This document shows, piece after piece, positions 1-8,501 of a stretch of DNA of 32,191 bases. This stretch comes from a virus. Both the position numbers and the translations under genes were made by a program. The stretch is taken from the IMG/VR virus record IMGVR_UViG_3300030060_001497, positions 1 to 32,191 of that record; one strand, 5' to 3'. The notes below the pieces were generated by a model. That model saw only the letters and a list, made by a program, of their open reading frames with translations, did not search any database and was not told where the DNA came from. How positions within the stretch are numbered: the first letter of the stretch is position 1; the number at the start of each line of letters is the position of its first letter.

Positions 1-451
1 GCCTAGCGACTTAGACGATCAAAAGAAACTTGCACGTTTGCAAAGTCAAAGTATTGCTGGTTTAATGTTTGGTCGTAGCAATAACGTAATAGATTTTACT
101 GCAACGCAAAACGCTGCATCGTCAACGATAACTGACTCTAGGCTTGGCGTGAATACAGTTTTATTGTTTATGCCAACAACAGCCAATGCCTCTGCTGAAA
201 TAGGGGCTGGCACAATCTATGTAGGACAGTCAAGCAGGGTAAATGGTTCTGTTGTAGTTACTCATGCGAACAATTCACAGACAGATAGAACATTTAAGGT
301 AGTAATGGTAGGTTAATGCTGGATCACGTATTAGTTTTGTTGGCACAATCGCCAACGCATCATTATTGGACGATAAAGGAAGTAGCAAAACGCATAATAC
401 CGCCTGTTAATCTAAATCAAAATGTAGGCATAATAGAAAATGGTTATTTGC
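1..451. repeat. Terminal near-direct repeat, left copy
   Basis: Bases 1-451 align without gaps to 31741-32191. I count 24 mismatches, about 95 percent identity. The first 60 bases are identical, and the differences cluster at third codon positions. The simplest reading is that the contig runs slightly more than once round a circular map of about 31,740 bases. The divergence means the two ends come from different alleles or that the gene pair is duplicated in the phage. Confidence 0.9.
2..316 (+). CDS. Small beta-rich virion-module protein, 5' truncated copy
   Basis: This is the left-end copy of the gene that is complete at 31715-32056. The window edge removes the first nine codons, and reading in frame starts at base 2. 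The visible part ends in the same conserved motif, HANN-x-QTDRTFKVVMVG, as the full copy. It differs at five residues (SS for TT, V for A, L for F and S for A). It looks beta-strand rich with no membrane segment. Small proteins of this kind sit next to tail or head-tail genes in many podoviruses, so a minor structural role is likely, but no function is known to me. Its stop codon overlaps the start of the acyltransferase gene (TAATG). Confidence 0.8.
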   Translation, partial: PSDLDDQKKLARLQSQSIAGLMFGRSNNVIDFTATQNAASSTITDSRLGVNTVLLFMPTTANASAEIGAGTIYVGQSSRVNGSVVVTHANNSQTDRTFKVVMVG

Positions 452-696
452 AAGCGTGGGCAAGTTGGGGGTTTCTTTCTGAAGAAAAGAGTGATAAGTT
501 TTTAAATGGTGATTATGAGTTGATGCCAGAAGATTGGAGAAGCGGCAACGTTCTGGTCTTTATGGATTTTGTAGCCCCTTATGGGCATACAAGAAAATTG
601 TATAGAATGTGTCGCAATCTATTTCCAAAATACCCAAAAGCTGAGTGGAGGCGACACCTTAAAAACAAGAGGGTAGGAGTGGCTTTAAATGTCTAG
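316..696 (+). CDS. HlyC-like toxin-activating lysine acyltransferase
   Basis: The 126-aa product matches the HlyC/RTX-toxin acyltransferase family (PF02794) from memory. In E. coli HlyC the catalytic residues are His23 (in SSPLHRNW) and Asp92 (in FIDWIAPFG). Here His15 lies in QSPTHHYW and Asp84 in FMDFVAPYG, so the spacing between the two residues is the same, 69. The EDW-x-SG motif (72-77) and the A-x-W-x-F-LSEE stretch (49-57) also correspond. The family transfers a fatty acyl group from acyl-ACP to internal lysines of a protein. The gene is fused into the late operon by overlapping codons on both sides, between the head-tail genes and the ejection-protein candidates. No RTX toxin is visible, so the substrate is probably a virion protein or a host protein. 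It is somewhat shorter than HlyC (about 170 aa), lacking C-terminal residues. Confidence 0.85.
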   Translation: MLDHVLVLLAQSPTHHYWTIKEVAKRIIPPVNLNQNVGIIENGYLQAWASWGFLSEEKSDKFLNGDYELMPEDWRSGNVLVFMDFVAPYGHTRKLYRMCRNLFPKYPKAEWRRHLKNKRVGVALNV

Positions 697-1444
697 TGGA
701 TCAAGTGGTGGTGGCATGAGTGGGGATGACCCCAATGACCCAAATTCACCAACCTATGGTGGAATAGCTGCCCCTGCTTCTAGAGGAGATGACGCAGACG
801 ATCCAAGTTCACCTAATTATGGTGGAATGGCTGATCTATATGCTGCTGATGCTGCGTTGCAATTTGACGGAACTTATCCAGAAGTTAATGAGTTGGATGA
901 TTTTGCAGAACAACTTAGACCAGCAGAATTGCAACAACCACAAACTTTTATGGATAAAGTTGTTGAAGAGGTAAAGGACAAAGAACTAGGGGATTTTTTG
1001 TATAGTGCTGCTACTGCTGCGTTGCCACAGCCCTTTGGGTTATTTGGAATGGGTCTTAATGCTTTAGCTAATGCAATGTATGATCCAACAAAAGGGAGTT
1101 ATAGACCAAACATGATGCCAAGGACTGATTATACTTTAGGTAACAAGTTTGGGTTAGGAGAAAAAGGTGCATTTCCTAACAATGAAATGGCCTATGAATT
1201 TGATCCAACTTATACAAGAGATGTGTTTACTGATCGTAGTAGGATAACAGATGATCAGTCAGAGGGAGGAAACCAAGACCCTGACCCTTATGGAAGACGT
1301 TATTTGTTACCAACACCACAAACAACAGCACCTGTAGAGCCAATGGTAAACAATCCTTTGCCATTGACCCCTTATGATTACCAAAAGCAAAAGTGGATGG
1401 GTAATCAGTTTATACTATCACCTATTAGGAGAACACAGCTATGA
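689..1444 (+). CDS. Virion-module protein with duplicated acidic YGG motif
   Basis: I do not recognise a family for this 251-aa protein. The N-terminus is low complexity (Gly/Ser/Asp/Pro) and carries a repeated pattern, DDPNDPNSPTYGG then DDADDPSSPNYGG, near residues 14-46. A hydrophobic alanine/leucine stretch lies near 106-128. The C-terminus is rich in Pro, Tyr and Asn. It overlaps the acyltransferase gene by 8 bases and the next gene by 4 (ATGA), so all are co-translated late genes. Position next to the ejection-protein candidates suggests a minor virion or DNA-ejection role. It contains lysines and hydrophobic segments and is one possible acylation substrate, which is inference only. Confidence 0.8.
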   Translation: MSSGSSGGGMSGDDPNDPNSPTYGGIAAPASRGDDADDPSSPNYGGMADLYAADAALQFDGTYPEVNELDDFAEQLRPAELQQPQTFMDKVVEEVKDKELGDFLYSAATAALPQPFGLFGMGLNALANAMYDPTKGSYRPNMMPRTDYTLGNKFGLGEKGAFPNNEMAYEFDPTYTRDVFTDRSRITDDQSEGGNQDPDPYGRRYLLPTPQTTAPVEPMVNNPLPLTPYDYQKQKWMGNQFILSPIRRTQL

Positions 1445-2280
1445 GTAGCGGTAGCAAGCCAGCCACTTATTCAACAACCACGCAAAGCTCTGCGCCTTGG
1501 TCTGGACAGCAAGAATATCTTACAACTGGCTATCAAAGAGCTAGGGATGATGTTTTAAACAGGCCAACAGAATTTTATCCTAATTCTACAGTCGTGCCGT
1601 TTTCACCTGTATCTGAGCAAGCATTGACAATGCAAGAGCAAAGAGCATTAGCTGGCTCACCTGTCACGCAAGCTGCACAGTCTCAAGTGCAAAGCACAAT
1701 ACAAGGAGATTTTCTTAATTCTAACCCTTATTTGTCACAAGCTATTACAGACGCTACGCAGCCTGCTATAGAGAGATTTCAAGAAGATATTGTTCCAAGC
1801 ATACAATCAGCATACAGCAGTGCCGGACGATATGGATCAGGGTTACAGCAAAGAGGCGAAGAAAGAGCAGCGCAAGCTGCTTTAGATCAAGCCTCAAAAA
1901 TTGCTACAGATATGTCGTATCGTAATTTTGCTGATGAAAGAGCAAGGCAGTTGGCAGCGTCTGCATTAGCCCCAGAGATGGCAAGACAGGATTATGTAGA
2001 CTTGCAAGCCTTAAAAGGAGTAGGCGTTGAGCGTGAGGGCATGGCTGGCGCACAACTACAAGAAGACATACAAAGATTTGCACAGCAACAGCAAGCACCT
2101 AAAGATGCACTAGCGCAATATATGGCACTAGTAGGAGGTGGTGGCTACACAGATCAAACAAGAACAGAGCCATTATATAGAAACACGGCTGGTGATATAT
2201 TAGGTGGTGCAGCAACAACAGCTGGCATAGCAGGGCAGTTATTTGGTCGTCAAGGCATCTTTCCGTATGGGGGTAATTAA
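1441..2280 (+). CDS. Putative DNA-ejection / internal virion protein
   Basis: This is a 279-aa, Ala/Gln-rich, mostly helical protein. It starts with a Ser/Thr-rich tail, MSSGSKPATYSTTTQSSAPW, and then a PWSGQQEYLTTGYQRA segment that I associate with internal virion or tail proteins of marine and alphaproteobacterial podoviruses. A long helical region (about 75-215) is followed by a Gly-rich end. The start ATG overlaps the previous stop (ATGA). It fills the slot of the P22 ejection protein set (gp7, gp20, gp16) by gene order. I see no enzyme motif. Confidence 0.75.
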   Translation: MSSGSKPATYSTTTQSSAPWSGQQEYLTTGYQRARDDVLNRPTEFYPNSTVVPFSPVSEQALTMQEQRALAGSPVTQAAQSQVQSTIQGDFLNSNPYLSQAITDATQPAIERFQEDIVPSIQSAYSSAGRYGSGLQQRGEERAAQAALDQASKIATDMSYRNFADERARQLAASALAPEMARQDYVDLQALKGVGVEREGMAGAQLQEDIQRFAQQQQAPKDALAQYMALVGGGGYTDQTRTEPLYRNTAGDILGGAATTAGIAGQLFGRQGIFPYGGN

Positions 2281-3483
2281 ATGATTATGAACAAAAAGTA
2301 TCCTGGTTTACTTGTTACCCCTGCTGACAAGGAGCAAGCCCTTTATAGTGGATTAATGGGACTAGGCTCACAGCTTGCACAAGGCTACACGAAACAGCCA
2401 TCATCATTTTTGCAAAGATTTACACAAGGTGGTCAGGCATTTCAAAAAGCCTATGGTGACAAGATAGCCACAACGAAGGCAGAGCAATTGCAAAATATGC
2501 AAGCTCAAGCTGCACAGGCATCATTGGCAGAGCAGCAAAGGAAAATACAAGCCGCAGCAGATCAAAAGAAAGCAAGAGAGGCATTTTTTAACATACCAAG
2601 AACAGGAACTTACAGCCCTAACATGATGGGTGGTATGGAGCAAACGGATGATATGGGCAATGTAACTAACACGATGTCACAGGCTGAAAAAGAAAACTTG
2701 TTTGCACAGGCATTTCCAGATGAATATGCCAAACAAAAAGCACAAGCCTTATTGCCCACTACAGCGTTAACTGGTAGACCAGCAGCAGATATACAAAAAT
2801 ATCTTTTTCGTCAAAAGTTGATAAGGCAATATGGTGAAGATTCAACACAAGTTAAAAGTTTTGACGAAATTGAAGGAATGGACTTTAAGAATTTAGGATA
2901 TTTAGCCCAAGTAGCAAGGATAGGGCCGACAGGAAAAGCCGGTGTAGAGATGAATGTTCAAGCGTTAAATCAAGCTGATGCTGCAATGGGTAGTTATGAA
3001 AAGGCAACATCACTATTAAAAGATTTAGAAAACCCAAATTATAAATTTGAAAGTGGAGCAGCAGCAGATTTAAGGTTGGGGGTATTAAAACTTAGAGAGC
3101 TAGTGGATAGTGATCCAGAACTTAGAGAAAGAATTATGAACACAGAGTTTATGACCTCTCGTATGGGAAGCGAAGTCTTTGGCATGATTAAGGCATTGGG
3201 CATAGGTGCAAGGGGCTTAGATACACCAGCAGAACGTGAGTTTATGCAAGAAGTGCTAACAGGAAAGGTAAGTTTAAACAGAGACACTCTTATAAAAATG
3301 GCTAAATTAAGGCAACAAACTTCAAGAGACAGAATTAGAAAATTTTATGACCGAACAAAGAGTGGTGCTTTTGATGACATTTTTGCTGAGACAGGAAGAA
3401 CAAGAGGCGAGTTTAATTTAGGTAAAGCTAATCTCAAGGCAAAACGAGTAAAGATTAACGAAAAAGGTGAAGTGGTAAAATAA
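2281..3483 (+). CDS. Putative ejection protein with coiled coil
   Basis: The 400-aa product has a strongly helical Gln/Ala/Lys-rich region at about 60-105 that looks like a coiled coil. Long mixed helices follow, and the C-terminus is basic. The segment YSGLMGLGSQLAQGYTKQPSS near residues 22-42 resembles the N-terminal part of internal virion proteins of marine podoviruses. The ATG follows the previous stop directly, and the gene ends overlapping the next start (TAATG). By position it is the second of three large ejection-type proteins. No lytic transglycosylase motif is visible. Confidence 0.75.
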   Translation: MIMNKKYPGLLVTPADKEQALYSGLMGLGSQLAQGYTKQPSSFLQRFTQGGQAFQKAYGDKIATTKAEQLQNMQAQAAQASLAEQQRKIQAAADQKKAREAFFNIPRTGTYSPNMMGGMEQTDDMGNVTNTMSQAEKENLFAQAFPDEYAKQKAQALLPTTALTGRPAADIQKYLFRQKLIRQYGEDSTQVKSFDEIEGMDFKNLGYLAQVARIGPTGKAGVEMNVQALNQADAAMGSYEKATSLLKDLENPNYKFESGAAADLRLGVLKLRELVDSDPELRERIMNTEFMTSRMGSEVFGMIKALGIGARGLDTPAEREFMQEVLTGKVSLNRDTLIKMAKLRQQTSRDRIRKFYDRTKSGAFDDIFAETGRTRGEFNLGKANLKAKRVKINEKGEVVK

Positions 3484-5195
3484 TGATTGAAGCAGAACTG
3501 CCTGATGGGACAATTTTAGAATTTCCTGATGATATAGACCCAGAGGTAATGGAAAGGTCTATTAAGAAGTACATGAAAGTGCCTGTTGGTGCGCCTACAG
3601 ATACGCCTGCACCACCGCCATCTCTTTCAATGCTAGATGTTGGGCAACAAGCTATACAAAATTTTCCAAAGTCTGCTTTGCAAGCTGGCAAAGATATTAT
3701 TAAACCTTTAACAGAACCAGTAGAAACTGCGAAAGCCCTTGGCAATTTAGGGCTAGGGGTTATACAAAAAGCAATACCAGGTAGGCAAGAAAGCGAAAAA
3801 TACGCAGATGCATTAGGTGAATATTTTTCTGATAGGTATGTAAAGCCAGGCGCAATAAAACGAACTATTGCAAATGACCCTGCTGGATTTTTGTTAGATT
3901 TGTCTACAGTATTATCAGGTGGGGCAACGGCAGGGGCAAGATTACCAGGTCAAGCTGGAGTAATCGCACAAAAGGCTGGCAAAGTTGCACAAGCAATAGA
4001 CCCTACTGTGTTAGCATATAAGGGAGTAACAAAAGCACCAGGTGTATTAGCAAGTAAAACTGCTGAAGTTGTTGGTAGTTTGGGAACAGGAACAGGTGGT
4101 GCGCCTTTAATAGAAGCTACAAAGGCAGGGGTTACTTATCCCCTTTTTGGTAGACAAGGGCAAAGATCAAAAGATTTTAGGGCTGGAATGGACGAAACTG
4201 CTGATATGCTAGAAGTGGTTGATGATGCAAAAAGGGCTGCTCTTGAATTAAAAAAAGAAAAAAATGCGAAATATCGTGAGCAACGAGCAAAACTTGGCGA
4301 AAATCCAACAATTATAGAGTTTGATGACATACAGAAAGCAGTAAATGAAGCCAATAAAATAAGCACATTTAAGGGGCAAAATTTAAGACCAGCAACCAAT
4401 GATCTGCAAATAAAAATTCAGGAGTTAGTTGATAATTGGCGCAATTTAGACCCAAAAGAGTTTCACACAGCAGAAGGTTTAGACGCATTAAAACAACAAA
4501 TTAATAATATAGATATACCTTTAGATCAAAAATCGTCATTAGCAGTAAGAAGAAATGTAACAAGTGCAATTAGAGATGCAATAAACAAGGCTGATGACCT
4601 TTATGCTGACATGATGAAAGATTATCAAAAGGCTGCTAGAAGAATAGATGATCTTGAAGGCGAGTTATCATTAGGGGCTAGAGGAAAGCCATCAACTGCA
4701 TATAGAAAATTAGCGTCTGCGTTGCGTGATAATGTGCAGACAAATTATGGGCAAAGAAAACGCATGGTTGATCTTTTGGAAAGTAAAGGAGCAACTAGTG
4801 TAGCACCAACAATAGCTGGCGAGGCTTTGCGCCCAGGTATTCCTCGAGGGTTAAATAAATTTGTAGCAACGCTTGGTACACTTGGTCTAGGTGCAGGTGG
4901 CTTGCTTGCTGGTGTTGGTACATTGCCATTAATGGCTGGTGCTGCTGCTTTGCCTTTTATGTCACCTCGCCTTATGGGTGAACTTGCATATGGAGGAGGA
5001 CGAACTGCTGGCACATTAGGCAAAGCGTTGCCAATAAAAACAGCACAGACACTAGGAAGGACAATAGGAGATATGCCTCTTGCAAGGCGTACTGGGCAAG
5101 TGTTAATAAACCCAGCTACGAGATATGGTGCTTTCCAAACAGGCCGTATGGCTAATCAACAAGAAGACCCTTACCTACTACCAACAGGACAATAA
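3483..5195 (+). CDS. Putative ejection protein with LPDGTILEFP N-terminus
   Basis: This is a 570-aa protein. Its first residues, EAELPDGTILEFPDDIDPEVME, form a short domain that I know as an N-terminal module on many phage internal virion proteins of Proteobacteria. The middle (about 230-430) is helical and charged. A Gly/Ala/Leu-rich hydrophobic stretch at about 455-505 could insert in a membrane. These traits fit a DNA-ejection protein that forms part of a trans-envelope channel. Its lysines and hydrophobic region make it the most attractive candidate substrate for the nearby HlyC-like enzyme, but this is untested. The tail-fibre gene follows after one base. Confidence 0.75.
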   Translation: MIEAELPDGTILEFPDDIDPEVMERSIKKYMKVPVGAPTDTPAPPPSLSMLDVGQQAIQNFPKSALQAGKDIIKPLTEPVETAKALGNLGLGVIQKAIPGRQESEKYADALGEYFSDRYVKPGAIKRTIANDPAGFLLDLSTVLSGGATAGARLPGQAGVIAQKAGKVAQAIDPTVLAYKGVTKAPGVLASKTAEVVGSLGTGTGGAPLIEATKAGVTYPLFGRQGQRSKDFRAGMDETADMLEVVDDAKRAALELKKEKNAKYREQRAKLGENPTIIEFDDIQKAVNEANKISTFKGQNLRPATNDLQIKIQELVDNWRNLDPKEFHTAEGLDALKQQINNIDIPLDQKSSLAVRRNVTSAIRDAINKADDLYADMMKDYQKAARRIDDLEGELSLGARGKPSTAYRKLASALRDNVQTNYGQRKRMVDLLESKGATSVAPTIAGEALRPGIPRGLNKFVATLGTLGLGAGGLLAGVGTLPLMAGAAALPFMSPRLMGELAYGGGRTAGTLGKALPIKTAQTLGRTIGDMPLARRTGQVLINPATRYGAFQTGRMANQQEDPYLLPTGQ

Positions 5196-5196
5196 C

Positions 5197-7686
5197 ATGG
5201 CTGAAATAAAAGACTTATCTGCAACAGACGCAAGCAACACCGCAAGATTTCCTGAGTCTATGCTACCTAGTGCTGTTAACAATGGTGCGAGAGCCTTGGA
5301 AGGCATGATAGCTCGATTTAATAAGGACACCAACGGAAGCGTAACGTCAAGTGGAACGAACACAGTAACCCTAGCTGCATCTTCGACATTGACAGCCTAT
5401 GCACAAGGTGATCGCTTTATGTTCAAAGCTGGTGGCACGAACACAGGGGCGGTTACGCTTAACGTAGATAGCGTAGGTGCGAAGGCTGTCCAAAAGAACC
5501 AAGCTGCATTAGTTGCTGGCGATATAACGCAAAATGATATTGTCCACGTTGTATATGACGGCACACAGTTCCAAATGGTATCACCACCAAAAGTACCAGT
5601 TGGGTATGGTACAGGTGACAGTCCTCAATTTACAGGTATTGAGCTGGGCCATGCTAGTGATACTACACTAACAAGAACAAGTGCAGGCGATGTAGATATT
5701 GAAGGCAATATTATCTATCGTGCAGGTGGGACTGATGTCCCTGTTGCTGATGGAGGTACTGGCGTATCAACGCTGACTGATGGCGGAGTATTACTAGGAT
5801 CAGGCACAGGCGCAATAACAGCCATGTCTGTATTGGCAGATGGTGAAATGATTGTTGGCGATGGTTCTGGTGACCCAGTAGCAGAATCAGGAGCGACTTT
5901 ACGGACTTCTATAGGTTTGGGTACTGGTGACAACGTACAATTTACCAACTGCGTTCTAACAGGCAATTTGGACGTTCAAGGCACTACGACAACCATAGAC
6001 ACAACTAACATGGTTGTAAAAGACAGTTTAATTGAACTTAGCAATGGAAGCACATCAGCGAGCAATGATGCTGGTGTCGTAGTTGAACGAGGGTCAACTG
6101 GGAATAATGCAATTGTTGCATGGGATGAATCGGCTGACGCTTGGATAGTTGGAACTACTACAGCCACAGGGGCAAGTACTGGCAACCTTACAATAGCTGC
6201 TGCGCCATTTAGTTGTTCAGCACTTACAGCTACGACTATAACAGGCTCTACAAGCCTAGCCCTAGCATCTGGTGCTACTGTTACAGGCATCAACGACACA
6301 GATTCTATGAGCGATGCAAGCGCAACTACCCTAGCCACAAGTGAAAGTATCAAGGCGTATAGTGACGCTAATGTGAAAGCCCCTGGTATTCAAATGACCT
6401 TTGAGACCAACACAGCAGACAGTGACCAAGGTCAGGGCCGCGTCCATGCAAACAATGCAACTTTATCAAGTGCCACAGTATTATATATTGATGACCTTGC
6501 TAACGATGGCACATCAATCAATAGCTTTATAGACACGCTTGATGATCCCACAGCACCCAACTCTGCTTTAATTTATATACAAGAGGCAGGGACAGGCACG
6601 GCTGGCGTTATTTATCAAGTAAATGGCGATGTGGTTTCAGCCAGCACATATAGTAAAGTTCCTGTATCTCATGTGGCTACATTTGGCACTTTATCTGATG
6701 GCGATATTATAGGCGTTGTAGTGGCTTATAGCGGCAACAATGGCGCAGGTGATTTAACATCAGCCAACAATCTATCGGATGTTGCAAGTGCAACAACATC
6801 CAGAACTAATTTAGGAGTTGGCACAGGCGATAGCCCACAGTTCACTGGTGTAAATGTAGGGCATGCCAGCGATACAACTTTAACTCGCGCAAGTTCTGGA
6901 GATTTGAACATTGAAGGAAACATTATTTATCGCAGCGGAGGTCAAGACATAAGTGTTTCTGACGGTGGGACTGGGGTTAGTAGCCTAACTGACGGGGGGA
7001 TCCTTTTAGGTTCTGGCACGGATGCGATCACCGTAATGGCTGCTTTAGCAAAAGGTAGTATAGTCGCAGGAGACGGAGCAACAGATCCTGTCGCACTGGC
7101 GGTAGGTGCTAATAACACGGTATTAACTGCCGATTCCTCTGAAACGTCTGGTCTAAAATGGGCTGCTGTTGGAGGTGGGGGTTATGAACTTTTGTCCGCA
7201 ACGACTTGCTCTAGCACTGCTAGTGTTGCTTTAGAGAGTATGGAAGCTGGGTATCACTATCGATTAATTGGAAGTAACTTAATTCCCGCTAGCAATAATC
7301 AAGATCTCTACGTACAAGTGGGTACGTCTGGGCCAAGTTACGCAACATCTGGTTATCAATATCTGGTTGGTGGTTACGTTGGAACTTCTCATACAAAAGA
7401 ACATTCAACTTCTGCAAGCCAATTTCGAGTAATTGGGCAGGGGGCTGGAACCGCAACTGGTGAACAATACTTCGTTGATATTCACATATTGAACCCTGCG
7501 CTTGCAACAGCAAGGACGCACCTCTACGGAAACGTGGGAGGTAAGGCCCACGATACCAATATGATTGAGCAAAATTTTGTTGGCTTTAGAAGCACAGCAG
7601 AGGCTAATACGGCAGTGAAAATTTACTTTGCTTCTGCAAACATTGCTAGTGGAACCGTTTATTTTTATCGCATAGCAGACGCATAA
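5197..7686 (+). CDS. Tail fibre protein
   Basis: The 829-aa protein is rich in Gly, Thr, Ser and Ala with many short beta-type repeats. It includes GTGDSPQFTG and ADGGTGVSTLTDGGVLLGSG motifs that recur in phage fibres of marine phages. I chose the ATG at 5197, one base after the previous stop, rather than an upstream in-frame start inside the preceding gene. The N-terminal part (about 1-130) should bind the particle. Residues 138-210 and 542-614 are a duplicated block. The C-terminal region (about 670-829) has a different composition with aromatics and is the likely receptor-binding tip. Confidence 0.88.
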   Translation: MAEIKDLSATDASNTARFPESMLPSAVNNGARALEGMIARFNKDTNGSVTSSGTNTVTLAASSTLTAYAQGDRFMFKAGGTNTGAVTLNVDSVGAKAVQKNQAALVAGDITQNDIVHVVYDGTQFQMVSPPKVPVGYGTGDSPQFTGIELGHASDTTLTRTSAGDVDIEGNIIYRAGGTDVPVADGGTGVSTLTDGGVLLGSGTGAITAMSVLADGEMIVGDGSGDPVAESGATLRTSIGLGTGDNVQFTNCVLTGNLDVQGTTTTIDTTNMVVKDSLIELSNGSTSASNDAGVVVERGSTGNNAIVAWDESADAWIVGTTTATGASTGNLTIAAAPFSCSALTATTITGSTSLALASGATVTGINDTDSMSDASATTLATSESIKAYSDANVKAPGIQMTFETNTADSDQGQGRVHANNATLSSATVLYIDDLANDGTSINSFIDTLDDPTAPNSALIYIQEAGTGTAGVIYQVNGDVVSASTYSKVPVSHVATFGTLSDGDIIGVVVAYSGNNGAGDLTSANNLSDVASATTSRTNLGVGTGDSPQFTGVNVGHASDTTLTRASSGDLNIEGNIIYRSGGQDISVSDGGTGVSSLTDGGILLGSGTDAITVMAALAKGSIVAGDGATDPVALAVGANNTVLTADSSETSGLKWAAVGGGGYELLSATTCSSTASVALESMEAGYHYRLIGSNLIPASNNQDLYVQVGTSGPSYATSGYQYLVGGYVGTSHTKEHSTSASQFRVIGQGAGTATGEQYFVDIHILNPALATARTHLYGNVGGKAHDTNMIEQNFVGFRSTAEANTAVKIYFASANIASGTVYFYRIADA
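5608..5826 (+). repeat. Tail-fibre internal duplication, copy 1
   Basis: This 219-base block encodes fibre residues 138-210, from GTGDSPQF to GAITAM. It is repeated in frame at 6820-7038 with the same length and no gaps. The DNA has drifted but the protein stays close, so the duplication is old or recombined from a related fibre. Confidence 0.85.
6820..7038 (+). repeat. Tail-fibre internal duplication, copy 2
   Basis: This is the second 219-base copy, fibre residues 542-614, from GTGDSPQF to DAITVM. It sits just before the putative C-terminal tip. A third, weaker GTGD-x-VQFT start near base 5920 suggests a modular repeat unit. Confidence 0.85.
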
Positions 7687-7695
7687 GGAGTTGGC

Positions 7696-8001
7696 ATGGC
7701 AAATGATACAAAAGTGGTAGATGGTAAAGTTGTTACCTTAACTAATGCGGAGCAAGTTGCGCGTGATGCAGAGATAAAAACATATGATGATTCTGCTCAT
7801 ACAAGAGCTTGGGTATCAGTACGAACAACAAGAAACGAACTTCTTGCTGAATGTGACTGGACGGTTGTAAGTGATACTGCACTGTCAGACAGTAAGAAAA
7901 CTGAGTGGATTAATTATCGTAAATTGTTGCGCGATTTTCCTGCAACGCTTAATGATACTACAGTGTTAGGCACAATCACTTGGCCTACAAAACCAAGTTA
8001 A
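7696..8001 (+). CDS. Tail assembly chaperone-like protein (Phage_tail_APC type)
   Basis: The 101-aa protein has a C-terminal half matching the phage tail assembly chaperone pattern (PF16778): RNELLAECDWTV, then SDSKKTEWINYRKLLRDFP, and a final WP-x-KP. The family is often encoded next to or fused with tail fibres and is thought to help fibre folding or attachment. It follows the tail-fibre gene with a strong AAGGAG ribosome site at 7685-7690. The domain name is from memory of the motif, so the family is fairly secure and the exact action is not. Confidence 0.75.
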   Translation: MANDTKVVDGKVVTLTNAEQVARDAEIKTYDDSAHTRAWVSVRTTRNELLAECDWTVVSDTALSDSKKTEWINYRKLLRDFPATLNDTTVLGTITWPTKPS

Positions 8002-8012
8002 AGGAGATAGGC

Positions 8013-8201
8013 ATGGCAAAAAAAATGACAAAACAACAAAAAATTAAAAGGTTAAAAGCACAGAAGCCAGGGTTGTATCGCAACATTAATTTAAAAAAAC
8101 TAGGTGCTGGCAAAACAAAGACAACACGCAAGGTTGGCAGCAAAGGCGCACCAACAGCTGCTGCTTTTAAAAGGTCTGCCAAGACTGCAAAAAAGAGTTA
8201 A
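8013..8201 (+). CDS. Small lysine-rich basic protein
   Basis: This 62-aa protein is dominated by Lys, Arg, Thr and Ala, with no acidic residue that I can find. I took the ATG at 8013 because AAGGAG lies at 8001-8006, directly upstream. A longer in-frame version would start inside the previous gene. The composition suggests nucleic-acid binding or a role in DNA condensation inside the head. It is paired with another basic protein (8207-8500). Confidence 0.75.
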   Translation: MAKKMTKQQKIKRLKAQKPGLYRNINLKKLGAGKTKTTRKVGSKGAPTAAAFKRSAKTAKKS

Positions 8202-8206
8202 CTCTT

Positions 8207-8500
8207 ATGGCTAAATCAAAGCCAATACGAAGGACTACGACAGGGAAAGGTGCTAACTATCGCCCAACTAAAAGTGGTGCTGGCATGACCAAAAAGGGTG
8301 TGGCAGCTTACCGCAGAGCAAATCCTGGCTCTAAACTACAAACAGCCGTAACAGGAAAAGTAAAAGCAGGGAGCAAAGCAGCCAAGCGTAGAAAATCCTA
8401 TTGTGCTAGATCACTAGGTCAATTAAAAAGAAGTTCTGCTAAAACAAAAAACGATCCAAACTCAAGAATTAGGCAGGCACGTAGACGCTGGAAGTGCTAA
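8207..8500 (+). CDS. Basic protein of the DUF6321-like phage family
   Basis: The 97-aa, very basic protein carries the segment KKGVAAYRRANPGSKLQTAV, then KAGSKAAKRRKSYCARS, and ends in DPNSRIRQARRRWKC. I recognise this as a family frequent in marine tailed phages (DUF6321, from memory). It has two cysteines, one in KSYCARS and one as the last residue. Function is unknown. The high charge suggests DNA contact. It lies five bases after the previous basic gene. Confidence 0.75.
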   Translation: MAKSKPIRRTTTGKGANYRPTKSGAGMTKKGVAAYRRANPGSKLQTAVTGKVKAGSKAAKRRKSYCARSLGQLKRSSAKTKNDPNSRIRQARRRWKC

Positions 8501-8501
8501 C

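Noticed and set aside
5976-6353. 125-aa open frame on the minus strand inside the tail fibre
   Set aside because: It is a shadow of a repetitive Thr/Ala-rich coding region, without ribosome site or coupling.
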